From positions 3,844,001-3,908,000 of the forward strand of contig NZ_LT629766.1 in assembly GCF_900105315.1 (NCBI RefSeq): a DNA stretch of 64,000 nucleotides, in the 5' to 3' direction. The DNA is from Brevibacterium siliguriense. GTDB taxonomy: Bacteria > Actinomycetota > Actinomycetes > Actinomycetales > Brevibacteriaceae. Position numbers and translations under genes: made by a program. The stretch's first letter is position 1. Each line of letters opens with the position of its first letter. Positions 59,803 through 64,000 of the stretch are shown in pieces. The notes under the pieces are model-generated. The model was not told the DNA's origin and made no database searches. It worked only from the letters and a program-made list of their open reading frames with translations.

Positions 59803-60833
59803 CGGCTCCTGTTCTCTTCGGTTGAGCATCCGGCAGCTCGCAGTTCTCGGACTTCGGCGATGCGCACGCACGCGGCGCCGTGACCATCGGTCACCTCGAT
59901 GAAGGGGATCTCCCTCTCATCGCAGAGACCTGCCACCGCATACTCGCACCGCGGGGCGAAGCGGCATCCCGGCGGCATCGCCGTCGGATCCGGCGGGGTG
60001 CCGGGGATCGAATAGAGCGGAGAATCGCGCTGCTGATCGAGACGCGGCATCGAATCAAGCAGGCCCATCGTATAGGGGTGGGCAGTGGTATAGAACAGTT
60101 CATCGACCGTCGCCTCTTCGACCTTCCTGCCCGCGTACATGACCAGTACCCGGTCCGCGATTCCCGCCACTACACCGAGGTCGTGGGTGATGAAGACGAG
60201 AGCACAGCCGGTTCGCTCCTGCACTCGCCTGAGGACGTCGATGATCTGCGCCTGGACTGTGACGTCGAGGGCGGTCGTCGGTTCGTCGGCGATGATGAGA
60301 TCCGGGTCATTGGCGATACTCATCGCGATCATGATCCGCTGCCGCATGCCTCCGGAGAATTCGTGGGGGAACTGGTCCACGCGCTGTTCCGGAGTGGGAA
60401 TGCCGACCGTGTCGAGGAGCTCGATCGCCCGCTCCCGCAGGTGAGCTCGACTCGCTTCCCGCGCGTGGACCCGCACCGCCTCGGCGAGCTGCTCCCCGAC
60501 GGTGTGCACGGGGTTGAGCGCGGCGAGCGCATCCTGGAAGATCATGGCGACGCGGTTGCCGCGCAAGGCTCTCAGTTCGTCCTCCGTGCGGCCAAGCAGC
60601 TCCTCGCCTCGGAACCGGATCGATCCGCTCACCTGTGCCGCACGCGGCAGCAGACCCATCACCGCCATCGAGGTGATCGATTTGCCGGAGCCTGATTCTC
60701 CGACGATTCCGAGGATCTCGCCCCCGGAGAGGGTGAAGTTCAGTTCGGACACCGAGGTGGCCTCCTGCCCGTCCGTGGTGAAGACGACGGTGAGGTCGCG
60801 GACCTCGAGCATCGTCTGCAGTTCGTCATTCAT
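59799..60833 (-). CDS. Dipeptide/oligopeptide ABC ATPase, OppD/DppD type
   Basis: This is a 344-residue ATPase with Walker A (GESGSGKS) at 45-52, FSGGMRQR signature and LIIADEPTTALDVTVQ (Walker B). The C-terminal extension PPGCRFAPRCEYAVAGLC has the three Cys of the FeS-type oligopeptide-transporter tail. It pairs with the F subunit encoded next, forming the ATPase heterodimer. One copy of the 12-mer motif lies in its coding region. It is spaced 12 bases from the C permease. Confidence 0.92.
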   Translation of the reverse strand: MNDELQTMLEVRDLTVVFTTDGQEATSVSELNFTLSGGEILGIVGESGSGKSITSMAVMGLLPRAAQVSGSIRFRGEELLGRTEDELRALRGNRVAMIFQDALAALNPVHTVGEQLAEAVRVHAREASRAHLRERAIELLDTVGIPTPEQRVDQFPHEFSGGMRQRIMIAMSIANDPDLIIADEPTTALDVTVQAQIIDVLRRVQERTGCALVFITHDLGVVAGIADRVLVMYAGRKVEEATVDELFYTTAHPYTMGLLDSMPRLDQQRDSPLYSIPGTPPDPTAMPPGCRFAPRCEYAVAGLCDEREIPFIEVTDGHGAACVRIAEVRELRAAGCSTEENRSR

Positions 60834-60845
60834 GGTGAGTCCCGA

Positions 60846-61742
60846 TCAGCGTTGGGTTTGAGGGTCGAAGGCGTCACGCAGCCCATCGCCGATGAAGTTG
60901 ACGGCGAGCACCGTGAGGAGGATGAGGAATCCGGGATAGAGCAGCAGATGCACCTGCGGGGTGCCAAGCAGTCCGGCCGCCTGACTGAGCAGATTCCCCC
61001 AGCTTGAGGCTGGCGGCTGTACGCCGAAGCCGAGGAAGCTCAGGGTCGATTCCGTGATGATCGCTGCGGCGACGGCCAAGGACACGTTGACGGCGATGAC
61101 CCCTGCCAGATTCGGCACGAGGTGGCGCAGCATCACCCGCAGGGGTGAGGCTCCGAGGACGATGGCAGCCTCGACGAACTCTTTCTCCTTCAGCGACAGC
61201 ACCTGGCCGCGCGCGACTCTGGCGATGACGGTCCAGGCCAGGGACGAGAGTGCGAGCACGATCGTGAAGGTCGACGTGCCGAAGCCCTGTAGGATGAGCG
61301 CAAGCACGGCCAGCGGGGGAACGATGAGGAAGAGGTCGACCAGTCGCATGATGAGTTCATCGATCCAGCCGCCGACGTACCCGGCGATCGAGCCGAGGAG
61401 GATTCCGACTGCGGTGGCCAGAACGCCCACGCCGAGCCCGACCGACATCGAGACCCGTCCGGCGTAGAGCAGCTGGCTGAGGAAATCACGGCCCAACTGG
61501 TCGGTGCCCAGCCAATGTGCGGCGCTGATGCCTGAGGAGCCGGTGATGAGATCCTGCTGGTTCTCCGGGTATGGTGCCAGCCACGGTGCGCCGAAGCAGG
61601 CGATGACGAGGACACCGAGGATGACCATTCCGGTCAGAGCCAACCGGTGGCGGAAGAAGCGTCGGGCGAAGAGCCTCAGCTGCGTGGGTTCAGTACGAAC
61701 CCGCTCGCCGGAGCTCCTCTGGCTGAAGCGATTCTGAGTCAT
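60846..61742 (-). CDS. Dipeptide ABC permease, OppC/DppC type
   Basis: This is a 298-residue permease. A hydrophilic N terminus with basic residues precedes TM1 (about 36-58), and five more helices follow. The coupling-helix motif VLGASPLRVMLRHLVPNLAGV contacts the ATPases, and WLGTDQLGRDFLSQLLYAGRVS is typical of the family. It overlaps the B permease stop by 4 bases. Confidence 0.92.
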   Translation of the reverse strand: MTQNRFSQRSSGERVRTEPTQLRLFARRFFRHRLALTGMVILGVLVIACFGAPWLAPYPENQQDLITGSSGISAAHWLGTDQLGRDFLSQLLYAGRVSMSVGLGVGVLATAVGILLGSIAGYVGGWIDELIMRLVDLFLIVPPLAVLALILQGFGTSTFTIVLALSSLAWTVIARVARGQVLSLKEKEFVEAAIVLGASPLRVMLRHLVPNLAGVIAVNVSLAVAAAIITESTLSFLGFGVQPPASSWGNLLSQAAGLLGTPQVHLLLYPGFLILLTVLAVNFIGDGLRDAFDPQTQR

Positions 61743-62707
61743 GACAGTTTCACTCTCGGATCGAGTCGAGCATAGGAGAGATCGGCGATGAGGTTGAAGA
61801 CGACGATCGTCAGTGCCACCAACATCATCCAGGACAGCACCAGCTGTGCGTCACCGGCGAGCAGGGAATCAAGCAACAGTTTGCCCATACCGGGGACGGA
61901 GAAGATCTGTTCGGTGACGACCAGCCCGCCGAAGAGCAGTCCGGCGTCGAGGAAGACCACGGTGATGAAGGGTGCCAGGGAGTTGCGCAGGGCGTGCCTG
62001 ATGATCACCTGCACCCGGGGCACCCCTTTGGCCCGCGCGGTGCGCACATAGTCACTGCTCAACGCCTCCAGCATCGAGGCCCGACCATATCGGCTCCATC
62101 CGGCGACGAGGGTGATCGTCATCGTCACCACGGGCAGCGCGAGATGCCGCAGATAGTCGAGGCCGAACCCTCCCTCACCCACCGAGTGCAGACCGACGAA
62201 GAACAGGGGCGGCTCGCTCAGGTCCCACATCTGGACCGGCAGAACACCGAGTACCTGGATGAGTAGGAGACCGAACCAGAAGGCCGGCAGTGCGATGCCG
62301 ATATAGGACGCCGTCGTGAGCGCATAGTCAGGGATGCTGTACTGCTTCACCGCAGAATAGGCTCCGACTATGAGGGCGAACAGCGCGCCGAGGACGACGC
62401 CACACACGATGAGCTGGATCGTCGGCCCCGCCGCGTCGAGGATCATGTCGGTGACTTCGCGTCCGGTCCGGGAGCTGATTCCCCAGTCGCCGGTGACGAA
62501 TCCTGTGAACCAGTCGAGGTACTGCTTGGGGATCGGCTGGTCGAGTCCGAGACGTTCCGTCTCTCGTGCCAGTGCTTCAGGATCCTGGGATTGACGGAGT
62601 TCTGACAAGGGGTCGAACGCCCGGCGCACCGCCCAGAAGAGCAGGAACGAGGCAATGATGACGACGGGGATCGAGTAGATCAGTCGGCGCAGGGCGTAGG
62701 TGATCAT
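61739..62707 (-). CDS. Dipeptide ABC permease, OppB/DppB type
   Basis: This is a 322-residue permease with six helices. The start MITYALRRLIYSIPVVIIASFLLFWAV is typical for the B subunit, and RTARAKGVPRVQVIIRHALRNSLAPFITV is the coupling motif. The start at 62707 overlaps the stop of the binding-protein gene by 4 bases; a longer upstream frame is only a shadow of the latter. It forms the channel with the C permease. Confidence 0.93.
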   Translation of the reverse strand: MITYALRRLIYSIPVVIIASFLLFWAVRRAFDPLSELRQSQDPEALARETERLGLDQPIPKQYLDWFTGFVTGDWGISSRTGREVTDMILDAAGPTIQLIVCGVVLGALFALIVGAYSAVKQYSIPDYALTTASYIGIALPAFWFGLLLIQVLGVLPVQMWDLSEPPLFFVGLHSVGEGGFGLDYLRHLALPVVTMTITLVAGWSRYGRASMLEALSSDYVRTARAKGVPRVQVIIRHALRNSLAPFITVVFLDAGLLFGGLVVTEQIFSVPGMGKLLLDSLLAGDAQLVLSWMMLVALTIVVFNLIADLSYARLDPRVKLS

Positions 62708-64000
62708 GACCGGCCCTCCTGCCCGGCCAGGCTCCACTGCTCGAGATTCCAGAACGGCCCTTCGGAGGGGTTGTTCCTGATCGGCCCGTGGAGACGGTCG
62801 GTGGTCATGACGATGTTGGGCACCGTGTCGATGGGAATCGCAGGCACCGCCTCGGCGATGAGCTTCTCCGCCTTCGTCGAAGCGGAGATCCGCTCCTGAC
62901 GGTCGGTGCTTCGGGCGACTGTGTCGAGCAGACCGTCGAGGCCGTCGACCGAGGTGCGAGTGAAGTTGATTCCGGAGAAGCCGTTGTCCTCGGACGGGAC
63001 GGAGTCCGAGGTGAGGATGCCGTCGAGGCTGGGTTCGGGGACGGTGTCGATGAGTGTCCACAGCCCGACTTCGTATTCGCCTTTGGGGGCCACGTCGACG
63101 AACAGGGCCGCAGGTGCGACATTGGCGATGGTCATATCGAATCCAGCCTCGGCGGCCTGCTTCTGCAGAATCTGCTCGGTCAGCTCGCGACGCTGGTTGC
63201 CGGCCTGAGACGTGATCCGGAAGCTTGCGGTCTTTCCGTCCTTGGCCCAGATCCCCTCCGAGTTCCTCTCCCACCCGGCCTCGGTCATCAGCTCTTCGAC
63301 CCGGCCCGGATCCTTTGTGTACCTCGCGAAGTCGGCAGCGGCGAAGGTGCCGTTGAGGGGAGTGAGCAGACTTTCCTGAGTCTCATCCACGCCGAGCCGA
63401 CCATAGAGTCGTTCGACGATGGCGGGTCGGTCGATCGCATGAGCGAAGGCCTGTCTGACGGCGACATCGTCGAAGGGAAAAGCGTCGTTGTTGAGCCACA
63501 TCGCCTCGAGGTTGCCCGATTCCGTGTCCACGATGATGTCGGTGTTGGGCACGCCTGCCTCGATCTGGCTGAGGGCGTCGAACTGCGGGGTCGGATAGAG
63601 GGCCTGGACCTGCCCGCTCTTGAGTGCGAGGAAGGCCGCGGCGGTGTCAGTGATGAACTGGAACGTAACTCGATCGAGTTCCGGCTTCACTCCCCAATAG
63701 TTGTCGTTGGGCACCAGTGTCACGGAGGTTCCCTTGATCCATGACTCGATCTTCCACGGGCCTCCGGAGAAGGAGTAGCCGTCCTTCATCATCGCTGACC
63801 GGTCCTTGCCTTCGAGCAGGTGGGCCGGCAGCACCGAGTAGTCGCCGCTGAAGAGCTTCTTCCATGCGCCGTACTCGCTGCCGAGGGTGACAACCGCGGT
63901 CTTCTCATCGACGGCGTCGATCGATTCGATCTCCGAGTAGCCGCTTTTGTCGAAGACGTCTTCACCATCTCGGATCTGCAGGCCGGTGTACTCGAAGTCC
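62704..64000 (-). CDS. Family 5 extracellular solute-binding protein, 5' end outside window
   Basis: The frame is open to the right edge, so the signal peptide and about 100 residues are missing. The visible ~430 residues match SBP_bac_5 (GGPWKIESWIKGTSVTLVPNDNYWG, VRQAFAHAIDRPAIVERLYGRLG, and the C-terminal AEKLIAEAVPAIPIDTVPN). It is the lipid-anchored or secreted receptor of the five-gene ABC importer. Peptide or other solute binding cannot be told apart from the sequence. One copy of the 12-mer lies near its C-terminal coding region. Confidence 0.92.
   Translation of the reverse strand, partial: DFEYTGLQIRDGEDVFDKSGYSEIESIDAVDEKTAVVTLGSEYGAWKKLFSGDYSVLPAHLLEGKDRSAMMKDGYSFSGGPWKIESWIKGTSVTLVPNDNYWGVKPELDRVTFQFITDTAAAFLALKSGQVQALYPTPQFDALSQIEAGVPNTDIIVDTESGNLEAMWLNNDAFPFDDVAVRQAFAHAIDRPAIVERLYGRLGVDETQESLLTPLNGTFAAADFARYTKDPGRVEELMTEAGWERNSEGIWAKDGKTASFRITSQAGNQRRELTEQILQKQAAEAGFDMTIANVAPAALFVDVAPKGEYEVGLWTLIDTVPEPSLDGILTSDSVPSEDNGFSGINFTRTSVDGLDGLLDTVARSTDRQERISASTKAEKLIAEAVPAIPIDTVPNIVMTTDRLHGPIRNNPSEGPFWNLEQWSLAGQEGRS

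Noticed and set aside
1-64000. CRISPR array, prophage, insertion sequence, tRNA or rRNA
   Set aside because: No regular spaced repeats, transposase, integrase, phage structural genes, cloverleaf or rRNA signatures were seen in any part.

Overview
The window is a gene-dense, high-GC chromosome segment from an actinobacterium. Many genes overlap by 4 bases (ATGA or GTGA), there are several DHA2-type MFS exporters, and an actinobacterial DUF3151 gene is present. The combination of a BCCT betaine-type carrier with a choline sulfatase, CaiB/acyl-CoA dehydrogenase genes, a sialic-acid cluster and a paired crcB locus fits a soil, skin or cheese genus such as Brevibacterium. The genus is an inference; no rRNA or tRNA gene is visible. 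I see no prophage, insertion sequence or CRISPR array. This reads as ordinary chromosome rich in small regulator-plus-transporter modules.

Layout. 1-7.5 kb: a partial membrane protein, an SRPBCC-epimerase fusion, a choline-O-sulfate uptake and hydrolysis pair, and a TetR-controlled pair of SMR exporters with a perfect 20-base operator. 7.6-10.5 kb: an ABC importer of the TrpXYZ-like class (ATPase, permease, lipoprotein), with a strong hairpin between lipoprotein and permease genes. 10.8-16.5 kb: oligopeptidase B and a complete tripartite tricarboxylate transporter. 16.7-20.2 kb: a DHA2 exporter with a divergent TetR and a large dyad operator, then a nuclease-like gene bracketed by two related palindromes. 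20.3-29.3 kb: a flavin monooxygenase with a divergent GAF regulator, VOC and AraC genes, a NimT/NimR-like pair, arylamine N-acetyltransferase and a DUF1989 protein. 29.3-38.3 kb: purA, a lipoprotein, and a two-component system next to a MacB/FtsX-type ABC exporter. 38.5-43.1 kb: an aminotransferase, a TetR/SDR/SnoaL module, and a fluoride-responsive unit (riboswitch, shortened Usp-like gene, two crcB genes). 43.2-49.2 kb: an Old Yellow Enzyme with a divergent ArsR, a MaoC pseudogene, a DHA2 exporter, DUF3151, a GDPD-like protein that looks inactive, and a GT2 glycosyltransferase. 49.2-52.2 kb: acyl-CoA dehydrogenase, CoA transferase and TetR. 52.4-56.6 kb: a sialic-acid cluster (SSS symporter, lyase, ROK kinase, NanE). 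56.6-64 kb: a DmlA/DmlR-like pair with a LysR dyad, then a dipeptide ABC operon that runs off the right edge.

How the parts work together. Most modules pair a one-component regulator with a transporter or oxidoreductase it probably controls, and several have a visible dyad operator (7517, 18235, 57785; weaker at 40541, 44331, 51393, 52299). Convergent gene pairs usually share hairpin terminators.

The features that best merit a second look are: a heavily over-represented 12-mer (TCGCCGAGGCGG) that in many genes encodes Ala-Ser-Ala in the same frame; the homologous palindromes around the nuclease-like gene at 19141-20103; the fluoride unit with a shortened Usp; and the apparently dead GDPD-like membrane protein coupled to a glycosyltransferase. 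I did not find a clearly undescribed multi-gene system.
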